Below, in pieces: positions 33,742 through 46,258 of a stretch of DNA of 64,000 nucleotides. Under the pieces are notes generated by a model. It was not told where the DNA came from. It did no database searches and worked only from the letters and a program-made list of their open reading frames with translations. Position 1 is the stretch's first letter; every line of letters begins with the position of its first letter. The translations under genes were made by a program, and so were the position numbers. This DNA is from Fasciolopsis buskii (Eukaryota > Platyhelminthes > Trematoda > Plagiorchiida > Fasciolidae): positions 124,001 through 188,000 of the forward strand of contig LUCM01006819.1 of NCBI GenBank assembly GCA_008360955.1, written 5' to 3'.

Positions 33742-33961
33742 TTATTTCGAGCCTAAAACGAAATGTGGCAGACTGAACAGCCCAATCGAGCGCAACTATA
33801 CTCCAGTTACTCATATTCCTGGTGTTAACAATCGTGAGTTTCCTTCAAAGATTTCTATATCAGAATTATTTGATAGCCAAGTCACTCTCAGTTTCCAAAT
33901 ACAAAATGATGGTATTCCTGTTCACCAACTCAGGAACGAACAATCGCAGGATGGAAATTAG
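33727..33961 (+). CDS. candidate exon, unknown extracellular-type sequence
   Basis: After a strong acceptor (CACTCCAACTGTCCAACAG) the plus-strand frame stays open for 77 codons in phase 2 and ends in TAG at 33959-33961. It reads SSLSIYFEPKTKCGRLNSPI, later FPSKISISELFDSQVTLSF. It has no ATG at its beginning, as expected for a 3' terminal exon. The beta-rich, polar composition would fit a secreted protein. It could be the terminal exon of the C-type-lectin-like gene upstream, though it does not look like the lectin C-terminal half. Confidence 0.35.
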
Positions 33962-35216
33962 TCACTGGAGACTTACAGTCATCTACATTATTTCAGATAA
34001 ATTGTGTGACCTCTTCCTTCTGCTTTCAGCTGTGATTTTGACGAAAAACCTTGTGTTCTTGGCAAATTGTTCACCAAAACATGTCGCTTTCCTGAAAAAA
34101 AATTCTTGAATCCCAAGCTCGAACGAATCGTCCTTTCAAATGACGCAGTCTGCCATGATACAATTTGTCATGGTGAAAGTGAAACTCATTGAAAACGTTG
34201 TAACGACCAGAACGTACAGTTATTCATTATATTAATTTCTCCTAAGGCTAAACAGCTCACGTTTAGTCCAGTGTTCCGGCGAGCCATAAGCAACCAGGAA
34301 ATCCGTCTAAAAGATTGCCAAGGGTTGTGATTATTCGAAACTGATCGGTCAATCCAAAGTATAGACAAAAGATATTTTAGGTTTGCCGTGTCAGTGGTTC
34401 AAGTGACCTGAATTTTCAGGCGTGACCGTGTTGCTTTTTCGCAATGCAACAACAAAGACGATATGTCTGGATGATTTAGTATTCGCATACAGTGACCTCA
34501 TCGAGTGTGAGTACTCTATTCGTTCGCCTACAACTCTCAAAGAATTGAGGTTCGTAAATCATTTTAACGGTGTTTGAACTAAACGTCATTATATGACCGC
34601 TTGAGAACGAACCAGGCAGTTTAGTTTTAAAATAAATGTTGTTGTAACAGAGAGATGATTGTCTCATATATCGCTTCTGTCAATTTGGAGGGGTAAACTT
34701 TGACGATTGCCGTTTGTCTACTACCCGGAACTGATATATATTTTCCAAAGTGGCAAGGGGCCTAAAGGTCGTTAGCTACCGTCCAGTGATTCCGATACTT
34801 TAGCCTGAGCAGCACTGATGTAGTATCAATGAATGGGACATGATTATGCTTCAACCTCTAACCTCCATAAATGAATTTGGAAAGATGCAACTGTCGGATT
34901 TGCCTGGAATCCAGTAAACACGATACATTCGAATTGCCCGCAACTTTGCTTGGCCTCTGGATGAAATGACTCCGTTGCTCATTTACTCATGTCCAGGTAA
35001 ACAGCTGTTGACCGAATTACAGTTTTAGTCAACGGTGACCTACATCAAAACAGACATATCACCTCATCAAACAGGTATTAGGAATTGAGAACAGCAGCAA
35101 AATCTCTTTTGCCACGTTTTTAATGCTTAAGATCGGTTTAGCGAGGTGAAAGTATTTGCCTGCCTAATGTGGGAATCCTGTTTTTACCCTTTTTTGATGC
35201 CAAAAAATTCCAACAG
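33962..35216. other. no assignable gene
   Basis: Minus-strand frames at 34186-34368 and 34476-34667 and the plus-strand frame to 34109 show no motifs. Nothing repeated was noticed. Confidence 0.5.
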
Positions 35217-35601
35217 CCGATTTCGCACTTGGCATTTTGCGGAAACGACTAAGTTGATCTGGAACAAACCAATGGGTCTTATTGATTTTGCAGTCACCGG
35301 AAGTTTGCAGACTGATTTGTCTATTCGAAGTGCTGATCATCATTCAGAAAATTTGCTAAAACGAAATAATTACCACGATCCAATCAGTGCATTGACTAAA
35401 GATAATTTCGCTACAAATGACACAAACACTTTTCAGAAAGTTGATAATTTGCACGAACCTGGAGGTTCAATCAGCAATCGAACTGCTTGGGCAAAGATAC
35501 AAAGATCCCGATTAAGTACTCGAGAGAGTTTGATGATGATGACGATAAAATTAATCCGTTGTGTTGAGAACACCCGGCAAATCACAAGCGGAAATGCTTA
35601 A
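35217..35601 (+). CDS. candidate terminal exon, 127-codon hydrophilic tail
   Basis: The frame follows an acceptor with a T-rich tract (TTTTTACCCTTTTTTG ... CCAACAG) in phase 2 and runs to TAA at 35599-35601; it also extends open upstream to 35146. It is one of the longest non-repeat open frames in the window, hydrophilic and low in hydrophobic runs (for example NTFQKVDNLHEPGGSISNRT). Such a sequence fits a disordered regulatory tail. No family motif and no AATAAA within the next 100 nt. The length alone makes chance less likely than for the shorter exons. Confidence 0.4.
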
Positions 35602-38600
35602 TTCAATATGCCTTCATTTGAGCACAAATTACTATTCGTAATAACATCATTTTTTCCTGATGATCAAACCGATTGGGGCTAAAAAACAGTCATATAAGTT
35701 GACGAATTTGAGGGAACATTTGAGATGTTGCAAAATTCAAGCAAACACTCACTAAACTTGGGAAAAATGAAATAGCCGGAAAAACAAAACATAAAATTGG
35801 TTCAGCCAATGAAACTAGAATTTTGAATGACACTTAGATTTGTGGGCCAAAACTACAGAGTAGTGGTTGAAATTATGTCACCCGTGGTCCGTCTGTGACC
35901 AAACATTTTGGTTCGAAGTTTATTCATGCGGCTAATCAGATGCGAATTTACACAGTAATTCGAAGGAGCCAAATGGCTTGAATAATAAATTTGGAAGATT
36001 CTTGGTCATGAACATTTCAGGTCACCAAGTTCTAAGATATATTTTGGGCTAGTTGAATGGATTGGAAGGTGGCAGTTTGACGTGAAGGTTTCAGTGTCTG
36101 TTGCCGTTTCGCTTTGCATGACCAATAATCTTTGATCAACGTTCCTCACAGTATAATCAGTCCAAAGATACAGAAGATAACGAAGAACAATAAAAGATCT
36201 ATTGCGAAATGCTAAGCTGAATAATTCGACAAAAAAAAGGATTTCTTGTGCATGAAAGCTAATAACTGTAAAATTAAGCACTGCCACCGATTGTCTCCAA
36301 TCGTCACCTGACGGGGTTCTGTGGTCTCCAACCCTCGGAGTCTAATTGTATTTACATGAACCAGCTCATAGCTCGAAGATTTCGAGCATTTCTCTAAGTC
36401 ATTGAATTACCTTTCAACCATCATCACTGACCTCTCAGAACATCATAGAACGGAGCACTTCTTCTGTGGGGATGCACAAACCGTTTCGCACCCAGTTTAA
36501 TCCAATGCCTGTTCTAGGTTCTTAACCTTAGAGTCTAGTACTTTAGACCCAACCTTTAAGTTACTCAAATCATCTCACATTTAGCGACCAATACCACGAG
36601 TTTGAGTCCTTCCATTGCCACTAGGTTATCCAATAGGCAACTCTTCTATGGCCAGCAGCCGGAAATATTTTATTTTGGTGCATGATCATATAATAATTAT
36701 GCAACGGTAAGCAAAGTAAACAAGTGAGTTAGGAGAATACTAATACTATTATACCCATTATTGGTAACGGTACAAATGGGCTTTCCATTGGTCATTTTGG
36801 AAATAATAGGGACCTTTTACTAACTACAACAGGTCGGATACGTGACTGAACTATGCATATGCCCGAAAGGAAACCAATATTCAGGATATTAAACGCCTTT
36901 CAGATTTTCAATATTTGACAGTCGAATTACTGGCAGATTGATATTTTTTCACACAGAATAAAGTAAGCGATGAAATGCCACGACAAAGGTACTTGACCTT
37001 ATTTGAACCGTTCCAACAAACTTGTTCTCAAATCAGCACTGGATTTTTCCAAATCCGTTTAACTGCTCATCGACAGTAATTCATAGGCTCAATTCTATTG
37101 CCGATGCAACCCTAACTGATTAGGTCGCGATTTGCTTTTCTGATCCGACTGTGTAAAATTATTGGCGATTTTCACCGATTTTTTGAGATACATTTTTCAA
37201 TTACTTTTAATGGTCAGCGGAAGGAATAAATGGATATGTCCATTGGAACGTTTAGTACTCAGTACTCGTGCAGAATATGGACCCAGACTAATGAGGAAAT
37301 TGTTCTTGGTGAACTGCGACTTCAGGTGTTAAAAGAAACTCTTATTCACACCTGGTTTAGTTAGTCGAATTTGATTGCATTTTCGTATCGTTTATTAAAG
37401 AGAAACTAAATTTCTGTTACTCAATCCAAGGAGCATTTGCGAGTTTTTTGATAGGGCAAAGCGTTTTTGGGAGCACCTGAAATCGACAGTATAAATCAAA
37501 ATATTATGCTAAATTTCAGTCAACTAGATGATCAGGTATAAGTTTCAGTTAGCTCTAGTTTCAATATGGTTATCGGCCGCAATGGACTACTAATTTATTC
37601 TCGCTTTATTCGTCTTCATCAGCTGATTCTAGGTCAAAGAATCACAAGCGCACGTATAAACATCCATCTCGGTTGACAGTAATTGACCGAGGTGAGACAA
37701 TCTCGTTGTCCGGTTTCCATGTCCGGATATGAATCGTCCAACAATAAACCCAGTGTCATTCATATTGCTATGATTTCTCATCCGTAGTAAAAGAACTCGC
37801 CTACTCCAACTGGGTTAGAAGTTTACAACATCTGCACATCCATCAGTTGTCCCTTAAATTGTGCCGCATTTGGTTTTGTGCAAAGTAACTTTCTCAGCCT
37901 GCGGTTTCCCGTTAGACGTAAGACAAAGTGCGCACCCAAGCAGAAGACTCGTTCGTCATCATTTGAAAGTGATCATTCAGTCGTCCCAAAACATTACTTT
38001 AACGGGTACTGCAGCCTTCTTATGGGAGTGTAATCATGTCGTTCGAACGTTAAAGAACAAGTTTATCTGCATATTTAACATTCATTCTTCGTTTGCTCAC
38101 TGCGAGTCTCGTTTTGTTGAGTGTTGCTCATAACTCAGACATTGATTTGGTTCTCGAGGTCGTGAGATCTTTGACCTCAACTTTTGGTTCGCAATCCATG
38201 TGTCAATCTAAGTGACCACAAGGCCATTTAAAGTCGAAATGAAACTCCCTTAAGATTTTGTCACTTGGCCAGGATAGGAAGAGTAGTATTTAAATGCAAA
38301 CTTAAGCCAACTGTCTACACTCCACTGAACTTTACTCTCTTGGTCTTACAAGAAAGCGACGGACTTGCGCTAGTCAGAATATTCTGTTCGCTCCGCAGTG
38401 CTTGAAAACTTCCGGAAGTTGTCTCTTCCTGGGAAGATGAACACTTTCCGGAATGGTTAGCAACATATTGCTAACATTTGGTGACATGTTGAGCGGGTTA
38501 GGGTGATCGGGACACATTTTGCCTATGTCCTCCATGTCAGGCAGTTATATCAGGAATGGTCCGAGAAGCCGGCTGGCTATGTAGGAAAATGCAGGAATAG

Positions 38601-40358
38601 TACCCAGTATACTGGATCGTGCAAGTGAAATTAGACAACCGGGTTGGTGAACAAGAGATACAGTCATGCAACTATCGGAGAAAAGTGATATGGATTCACT
38701 TCGAAATAAATGGCTTTCTTGTATTCTATATTGTCGTTTAGCTTATTATATTCCAGTCAGTTTTCACTGTTACTCGTGTTTATTTCGTTTTAAGGAGATG
38801 ATGCAATGAGATAACAGATAAAATCCGAGGAAGTTTTCAGAAGGTTAATGGCTGTGGGATCTAAACTGAAATGACCCTTATTGAAAGATATTTTATGACG
38901 TGACTGGTAACCTCAATGACTAGAGGCCGATAAATCCAAGAATGTACTGGGATTTAAAACAGTTCTAATCAACTGGAACTGGTACCGGTGTGTACGTTCC
39001 GTGGTATTGGAGTACTAAACAATATAGTGCAAACAAAAACCGAATGAACAAGTAGTTTACCAATCGGGAGTTCAGTACTACACATTGTAGCATCGCTAGA
39101 TTTTGCCGGTAGACGTTTTATACTACTGTGGATAAAATGGCCGAAAGTCCGTGTTTTTACTTACAACTTATGTTTCGTGCAACGAAGGAGTAGCATTTCC
39201 ATGTACTTAACTGACTGCATCAGAAACTGAACTCATACAAACTCTGTGAAATTAACCCACTGAGAACCGTCATTCACAGAACTTGATTTTGTTTGATTCA
39301 TATGAAGTAATGTTTGTAGACTGGCATATGGTTCTTACGCCCCTGAGTGTTGACCAAATCTGGTAATCCAAGGGAAGCTTTGGTATATTAATGAACATGG
39401 AAGGCGTCCACGACAACGGCAAGAATCACAGGTGCTTTTTCATTCTGCTAAAAATGCCTGGCTGGTTGGATTAAACGATGATAGAACTGAATTAAATCTC
39501 GAATGAGTTGCATTCTTCCTGTCATTTTATCACGTTTGCTGGCTTCAGATATGTATTTCCAAAAAATCATAATGACATTTCAATCGCCACAAACGATGTC
39601 CTAAAGGCACCCTCTTTTCTCATTTCCCAAAGGTTGACCAATTTATTTTGTTCTTCGCGATAATATATTGCTTTCTGTTATGTATGCCTCTGTCCGGCTT
39701 GAATTTATTACAGATTTCTCTACGTGTACCCTTTTAATCTGGACTTTAGTTCTACTCGGACCTGTCGAGAGGCTAAAGGCCTTCAGGTTGTTCATCCCAC
39801 TGAACAGTCTAGAAAGATAACTACACTTTCCGCGACTTATGCTTGCTCAGCTTTGTGTGCCTGCTGCTTTCTACTGCTTACCTCGCATTTAGGCTTTGAA
39901 TTTCCACAGGGTTTCTTGTCCATCAAAGTTCAGTGGCATTTGGTCTTGCATTTCCCGCCAAAAGTGAGCTAAATCTGCGTGACTGCCTTGGTCTAGCGCA
40001 CGTGCAATCACTGTTTTCACCCGCTGAAACTATTAGCTGTCCATCCGCCGTATAAACCCCCATTTTACTCTTGCTGAGTCGTTCTTTCCTGCTAGCCTAA
40101 GAACCCGTTTACCTAGTAGGCCGTTTATTTGGTTCTTTATCTCTAGGTGCACTGCCTGATAACGATTTACGGAATCCCGCAATTTGATTGCACGATGAAG
40201 ATTGCTCAATTAACTCCACGGATTCGGGAGTTACACGAGCCATTTTTAATTTCTCACTGGCCGAGTAATGCTTCATTTACACGCAATGTCGGCTATAATG
40301 TATTAGTAAAACATTGATTGATAAACCAAAGTGGTCAATTTTCATTGAGCTACCAGAA
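35602..40358. other. 4.8 kb with no assignable gene
   Basis: A minus-strand frame at 36006-36287, a plus-strand frame at 37861-38133 and one at 39724-39972 are not recognisable. Within the second, CTTTCTCAG (37924) and GAC|GTAAGA delimit a 20-nt block that could be a microexon. No repeats or RNA genes seen. Confidence 0.5.
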
Positions 40359-40728
40359 TCACTCCCGACTGTGGGCACAATGCTTGCAATATTCAGTTAT
40401 CAGCAATGGTTCTTCTATCCACATTCGAGACTGAAACGAAAAAAAACTTGAAATTTATTCAGTTCTAACAATTTCGATGAACCCACTGACTCAAGAAGTG
40501 TGAAGCAAGGTCGCAGTCTGACTAGCAATTGCACTTCGGTAACTGAAATCCGTCTAATTTTCAAGCTGCTTAAATCGGTTAAAATAAAACTCACTGGATC
40601 TCCTCTAACACCTCTTCCATTAAAAGACTTATGGTGACACAGTTCTTTACACTGCGATGTGACACGGAAAACAAACCGCTCATCTATAAAATGGTTCCTC
40701 AAGCTACAGCATATCGATAAGTTTAATT
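40359..40728 (-). CDS. candidate LRR-like exon(s)
   Basis: From an acceptor at 40729 the minus-strand frame reads LNLSICCSLRNHFIDERFVF then RVTSQCKEL, which has the L-x-L-S-x-C, I-D-E and C-x-x-L spacing of cysteine-containing leucine-rich repeats as in F-box/LRR proteins. The frame continues to 40415 through LTDLSSLKIRR and a second L-rich block. Inside it lie a perfect donor CCA|GTGAGT (40595) and an exceptional acceptor TTTTTTTTCGTTTCAG (40431). Splicing these, in phase 0, instead adds SRMWIEEPLLITEYCKHC and a TGA at 40359. Either reading is open. LRR assignment is by eye and modest; the role would be protein-protein binding. Confidence 0.35.
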
Positions 40729-43203
40729 CTGAGATTTCGCCTTTGGGTAATTACGACGAGTGTAAAGTACTGCTGATGAACAGATACTGGGATACAAAGT
40801 CCGGTGCAAGTTTCTAAAACTGTAGAAACGTGAAGTACTTCCCAATTTCTGTCGCCAGGATAGATGGACAAAATCCCCCCGAAACCGCAGCATCGGTTTT
40901 GCAGTTATCACAGCTCGTCGGAAATGCCTACTGGGCGCTCTCCTGTGCAATTATTCCATACGTTTGCACAGCTTTATTGGGTTCCTATGGGAGTCCCATT
41001 CGAACCCTTAGGAACGTGACAAGTTCACATTAGAAGCACATGAAAAAATTCCGGCTTTTCCCCGTTCACATTCCTAGTGATTCAAAGTTATTTATGTTCT
41101 TCAGATTGATCTGCGCAGCGTAAAATTCTATCGTTACTGGATTTTTTTTATAATATGAAGAAAAGTGCCCTTTCTGTTCACCGACGATCTGTATATGTAC
41201 TGTATAATGGAGACGGCCAAGTTGGAATTTGGCTGTTTGCAATCTGCCCAGCGGCAGCCATTTTTTGGACAAATAAAAAAATGGATACCCAAGCATACAA
41301 CGATTCGACTGAATGTATCCCGGTTGCGAAGATTTTCACCAACTTTGCAATCACACCAGAAACTCTCAGTGACAAATGGAAATAAAGATGCTTTCCCCAC
41401 AATCCGTTGTGGCTCATTCATGAAACCCTTAGCATTTTTCCAGTCAAACTTCACCATTCTCATTGCATGGAAAGATGTGTATAGTGCGGGCGACTGGGAT
41501 TGTCATTTCAACTGAATAACCGAAGGCAGCTATTTGTAGAATGACAAAGTGGCTCACTTTACTATTCCATATAAGCCTACTGCTCAAAGTTTCATCTCGA
41601 ACAAGTTACTCGCAAAATTTCATTCATTCACGATATAACTAGAGATCAGTTCAGATTGGATAACCACTATATTGGGCCAGTGTGCTTGGGTTGCGGTTGT
41701 TACCTCACAGACTCATCTGCTCAAAACAGATAAAATAAACGGGAATAATTAAGGCCGATTGGGAGGAAGTAAGCTGAAGAACTACCGGGAAGGAGAAATG
41801 TTCCCAACGCGTGAATACCAATGTTCAGTAAGTCGTTAGTAACACATGAAAGTATCTTGCATGTTTCTTTCTTGACAGAAATTTTTTGTAGTGAAAGGCA
41901 ACCGCAACAGACGCAGGATGCAAGGCTAGAAGAAAAATTACCAGTCAAGTCCTTTAGCCGACAATTTAACCGGGATGGCCTTCAATTATTTACTATTAGG
42001 CTAGCTCATGGGAAATTGCATCCCTCAGGCAACAGACAAATCAACTTCGAAGAACTAAACGAATTCCCCGAAGAACAATAAAATATTGATAAAGAAACAG
42101 GTCTTTCCGACAAGGTAAATTTAAGCAGCAATCCAATAATCATGACCTTCAAATGAGTAGAGAATAATTCGACAGCCACAGCGAATAGTGTTCCTTGAGA
42201 AGCATCATATTCGATTTCAGAGTAAGCAAGATGAAAGACATTTTGTGTGTCCGGTACTTGGGGAGTAGCACGGTACCTATCATTCTCATTTCGAAACGCG
42301 CATTTTCTGATTTCTCAGGTGCCATTGATTTTAGGTTCAACTAAGAAGCAGTTTGATTGGTGTTGGTCGCATTCGTATGTCAAGCTGTTACTCAATATAC
42401 GTTACTACAACACACAAATACTTGATTACTATTACCTGCTTTGCAGTGAACTCTTCGTAAGTTGCACCCAGTGAAGCTATGACAATACTAAGCATTTAGG
42501 ACTTTCATGTATGAAGATTTAACAGTATTGCAGGTATGAAACCGCTCAGTCCGTTCAATGGTCGGCATCCTCTAGTCATGAATGATAGCAGTGGGATGCA
42601 GAAATGTTAATTAATTTAGAAGCAGACGGCGCTTAGTTTTGTTTCACCTTTCATTTTGCAATTCTCTTTGTCTATCAGCGGCTTAATTGGTTGATTAAAA
42701 GCCAAAAAATGCAAACTGCACATTTGAAACGGGTGAGAATTTTGAGCAAAACGCCGCAAACCAGGTTGATGATTGTCATCTTTAAGCATCGAACAGAAAC
42801 AATAGAAACCATTTAAGACACACGTTTAGTACTCTGCTTATCGCAGATGACCTTTCGCAAACCCAGATGGTGAGAATTTCCGGATGACCACGAAAATACA
42901 TTTCGCTTACCTGCCGAGCAGCCGATAACCTTGACCTAGTTAGACTAAAACAACAGCTGTCTAAGTGCCTTTGTAGACGACACAACCTCGTGAACTACTG
43001 CTGGTCGGTTCATAATACTTTGCTCCGTCCTACCTGTCACTAATTTCACAGTAAATTGACAAATTTGTTCACCATAAAACACCCATAAATAACGGGAATG
43101 CTACCCACATTTTGCAAGGAATTGCGACTAGATTTCTTCGGCCGGGCACAAGGAAAAAGCAATCAGCAAAACTGCTGTTAGTCGTTGCGGTCGTCAGCAC
43201 CAT
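40729..43203. other. multi-frame open island at 41.1-41.5 kb, otherwise unassigned
   Basis: Between about 41178 and 41296, five of six frames are open for 75 codons or more (see findings). A plus-strand reading from an acceptor at about 41119 to 41385 has alternating hydrophobic segments. At 42911-43000 a minus-strand block ends at a perfect CAG|GTAAGC donor. None can be assigned to a family. Confidence 0.4.
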
Positions 43204-43506
43204 TTAATGACTGCATATCATGCATAAAACGCACTGCAACTCGTATAGTTGAATAATTGTTTTGGGCGTGTTGGCTTCATTTTGTGCCCTATCGCAGATA
43301 TTCTTCGCGGATTTTCTGATGACATCGGTGTCAAATTTCATGAATACGGGATATGATACGGAATAATATTTGGGATGCATTTTCGCCTTGCTGTGTTCAC
43401 ACCGAATCCTGTAGCTCGGGGGACTGCACGCAGTTGGGAAATTATAAAACAGAACAACATTTGAGGTCTGACCAGCAGTAAGATTAATTCGAAATTGTTT
43501 AACTAA
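43204..43506 (-). CDS. candidate exon, unknown protein
   Basis: A 101-codon minus-strand frame ends in TAA at 43204 and reads, among others, KAKMHPKYYSVSYPVFMKFD and later ICDRAQNEANTPKTIIQLYE. The acceptor at its upstream end (ACCGTGTTAG) is poor, and another AG following a long pyrimidine stretch lies inside the frame. It may follow the exon at 43588-43685 on the same strand, though the phases agree only if an internal acceptor is used. No family recognised. Confidence 0.3.
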   Translation of the reverse strand, partial: LVKQFRINLTAGQTSNVVLFYNFPTACSPPSYRIRCEHSKAKMHPKYYSVSYPVFMKFDTDVIRKSAKNICDRAQNEANTPKTIIQLYELQCVLCMICSH

Positions 43507-43587
43507 CACGGTATTACACCGCAGTCTGTCGTAGCAAGTCAGGGATCACTGGAGCACAAATGAGACTAGTGGTTTGCTAGTGCTTAC

Positions 43588-43685
43588 CTCAGTTTTCTTG
43601 CCAGCTATTGGAAAGCTGCAACGTGGTTGAATGTCAAATCTAGTGGAAAACTTTACCCTGCATTCATGGGGGAATTGCAATAAAC
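43588..43685 (-). CDS. candidate 98-nt exon
   Basis: The minus-strand frame reads LLQFPHECRVKFSTRFDIQP then RCSFPIAGKKTE and exits in phase 0 at the consensus donor GAG|GTAAGC. The acceptor (GTACTAGCTCAG, phase 1) is moderate. Only this frame is open. Function unknown. Confidence 0.35.
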
Positions 43686-44917
43686 CTGAGCTAGTACATC
43701 ATATCTCCCTCACCTTTCGTTAAATCAACACAAATTCTATGATCTCTTGGGTGCTACCAAGTAACTGGTAAAACCATCCGTAAAGTAAATGTAACTTGAT
43801 TTCTGCACCATTTTACCATCCGGGGTTCATCGCGACGCAACATTTGTGTCGGTGGCTAAGCCAAATCCTACAGGTCTCATCGACAAACGGTACACACGGA
43901 AGACGACTGTTCTCCACAAAATTCATCAAGGATTCTACTGTATACTCAAATTTATATGTCGCTTGGATGAGAGAATAAAAAACAGCCTCCACATTGGCGT
44001 GGTATGACAGATTTTGGGCAAACATTTGCTACCAGTGAATAAAGTAGCTTCCAGACTGGCGACAAAATTTTGGAAAGAGGTAAAAAAAGGGCTTAACGAA
44101 CTCGTGTGAAAACAAGTACGGGTAAGGTATGATGAGATGCGATCGGTTAGAAGCTATTTTGATGAGCCACTGATTCGGCAAGTTGTAATGGCTAGCTCGT
44201 ATCTTCAATGAACTCATGGTTGATGAGTTCTGTTGTCGGTCAGGGTTGTTGGAATGCTGAACTGGTCACTCTCTAGCTCAACGTTTAGGCTGTCAGTGAC
44301 AAGTGATTATTCGCTATGCAATCTTTCCCATATCTACTGAATTGATAATAAAGTAACTATTGCCTTCCGTGCCCTCACACATGCTTTCAAGGATGTTGAA
44401 GAGGATTAATTGTAATTTCAAAACAGCTCAGTTTGCTACATGAACTCACAGTTCACCACTGAAAGACCATGGGAGAGCTTTATAGAAGATCCATTCTTGT
44501 TAGGAACCATCAGAATTAAGCATCCGCAGACCTCCGAAACGAAACACAAGACCAGCAAGAATAATATGAAGTTAAATAACGGATCCATTGCATTTCCCAA
44601 AAAGGAACTTAACGGTTATTCGAATTTTAATACCACTTGATATGACACCCTCATCCATTACTCCATTTTTCAGGTCACAGGGCCCACCAACCGAAGTGTA
44701 TTTTTGTAGGATGCAAAATCAGTTACAATCAAACACAGAAAACTTTGCTATTTAGTGGTTTTCATATAAGGTCTCCATCAATTATAGATCGATTGTCTGG
44801 TAAGCAAAGCTGTGTGGTCTGTGAAATCTGCTTGCGGACAAATACGGTATACCCTGCGGTGTTGATATTCGATAAACCATTGACAGCTAGCACCGGTGGC
44901 TTGGAAATATGACCTAC
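43686..44917. other. no assignable gene
   Basis: Frames at 43796-43978 (+) and 43813-44025 (-) overlap. A hydrophilic plus-strand frame at 44440-44640 is followed by a good acceptor (CATTACTCCATTTTTCAG) at 44675. None recognisable. Confidence 0.45.
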
Positions 44918-45031
44918 CATTGTTCGCCTCAATTTCTCGACCTCATTTGGCCGAGATGGGTATGTTGTACGAATTACGAACGTTACTGTTGTCCAAAATA
45001 CCCTGCATTCTGACGAGGTTAGTATATTCAC
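44918..45031 (-). CDS. candidate 114-nt exon
   Basis: A strong acceptor (TTTCTCTTCATGCCTCAG) enters in phase 0 and a strong donor ATG|GTAGGT leaves in phase 0 after 38 codons: VNILTSSECRVFWTTVTFVI then RTTYPSRPNEVEKLRRTM. The frame also stays open past the donor to a TGA at 44762, so the exon may be terminal. A second minus-strand frame is open across its first third. No family recognised. Confidence 0.35.
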
Positions 45032-46235
45032 CTGAGGCATGAAGAGAAATCACCTTGATTTGGTAAACTGGACTGGTAGTGTACTGTAATTGATGCTGAA
45101 ATGAAGGCCTGAGCGATTTGCCTTTGTCAAGTCTGATTGAGTGTGATCGACGTTTCTGATACAAAGAAGCCCGGATTAAGACTATAAATGGCATGAGCCG
45201 CGTTTATCACTGCATAAGATATCTGCGTTGGTTCTCATAAGATAAAGAACCAAGAAGCTTCGGAGACGCCGAAAACAAGTATCATGACCATTTTTAAACG
45301 ATGCTATGATCACCTTCGTTAAGAAGGTAGGAAGTCAAAACCGACTTTTATCGGTCAAAGCCGCTCTTGTCACTCACTTGAAAATTGCAAAATGCTTATT
45401 ATGGTCCTGCAAATTCACGTGATTATGTCTCGTAGGTGGTTTAAAGCTTGTATTCCAGTAGTGTCCTTACACAAAGCATTTAACTGCAAAAATAAAGCAA
45501 ACCAACAATTTATATTTATATTTTAATGTTTCAGATGATTTTTTGGCCCATTTGTTTTCAAAAGTTTCCAGCTTACTGACATGATCCTCACTACTTTACC
45601 ATATAAGGTTTTCTGACCTCTGATGTTTCACGTGATGCATATTATCCGCCTGTTTTCTGTACGGTTAATTCACTTTGTAACTTTTGATGAGCCACACTTC
45701 CTTGCTCTCTCGCATTCTTCCCCGCTCAGGGCCAATGGGTTCGGGACCGTGAGCCACCTCTTGACCGCTGAAAGGAGCTCCCAAATGCCTGTAGCAAGTG
45801 CAAACAAAACGGTTGTTGAATTTGAAACGGAACCGTGCCTGTGGTCGTACGTGGTTATTTGCCCTAACATGCTCTGAGCAAAAAGCTCACGTTTTATGTG
45901 TCTCACCCGTTAGCACGTTCACATCTGGTTCGGCCGACGGATGAGTACGCGTAGGTATACGTGCGAACAGGCCCGGTGCAAAGCGCGCCAACACACAAGC
46001 ACGTATATCGTGGATTTCGCCCAGCCTTACTAGCCTACTCAAGTGGTCTCACATATGACCTTGACAATCATGTGATCACTTTTTTGTTGCATCCGCGATA
46101 CAACAACGCTGTGAAAGAGACGTGCCCACATCGTGTAGGCGCCCCTGAGCCAATTGGACCATAAAAGTTAGAGCCGACTGAACCACGTAAGATCACACTT
46201 GATCAGGAGAGAAAACGGGCCCTGTCATAGCTAAT

Positions 46236-46258
46236 TTCCGTCTACAGACGGAAGATAT
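46236..46258 (+). promoter_or_regulatory. palindrome plus TATA-like box upstream of an ATG
   Basis: TTCCGTCT-AC-AGACGGAA (46236-46253) is a perfect 8-bp inverted repeat with a 2-nt spacer. GATATAAA follows at once (46254-46261), and an ATG at 46261 begins a 71-codon frame (MGSTTRPIESLSNVF). The TATA-like box is too close to that ATG for a normal 5' UTR, so a promoter role is only a suggestion. The palindrome could be a binding site or a transposon end. Confidence 0.2.
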
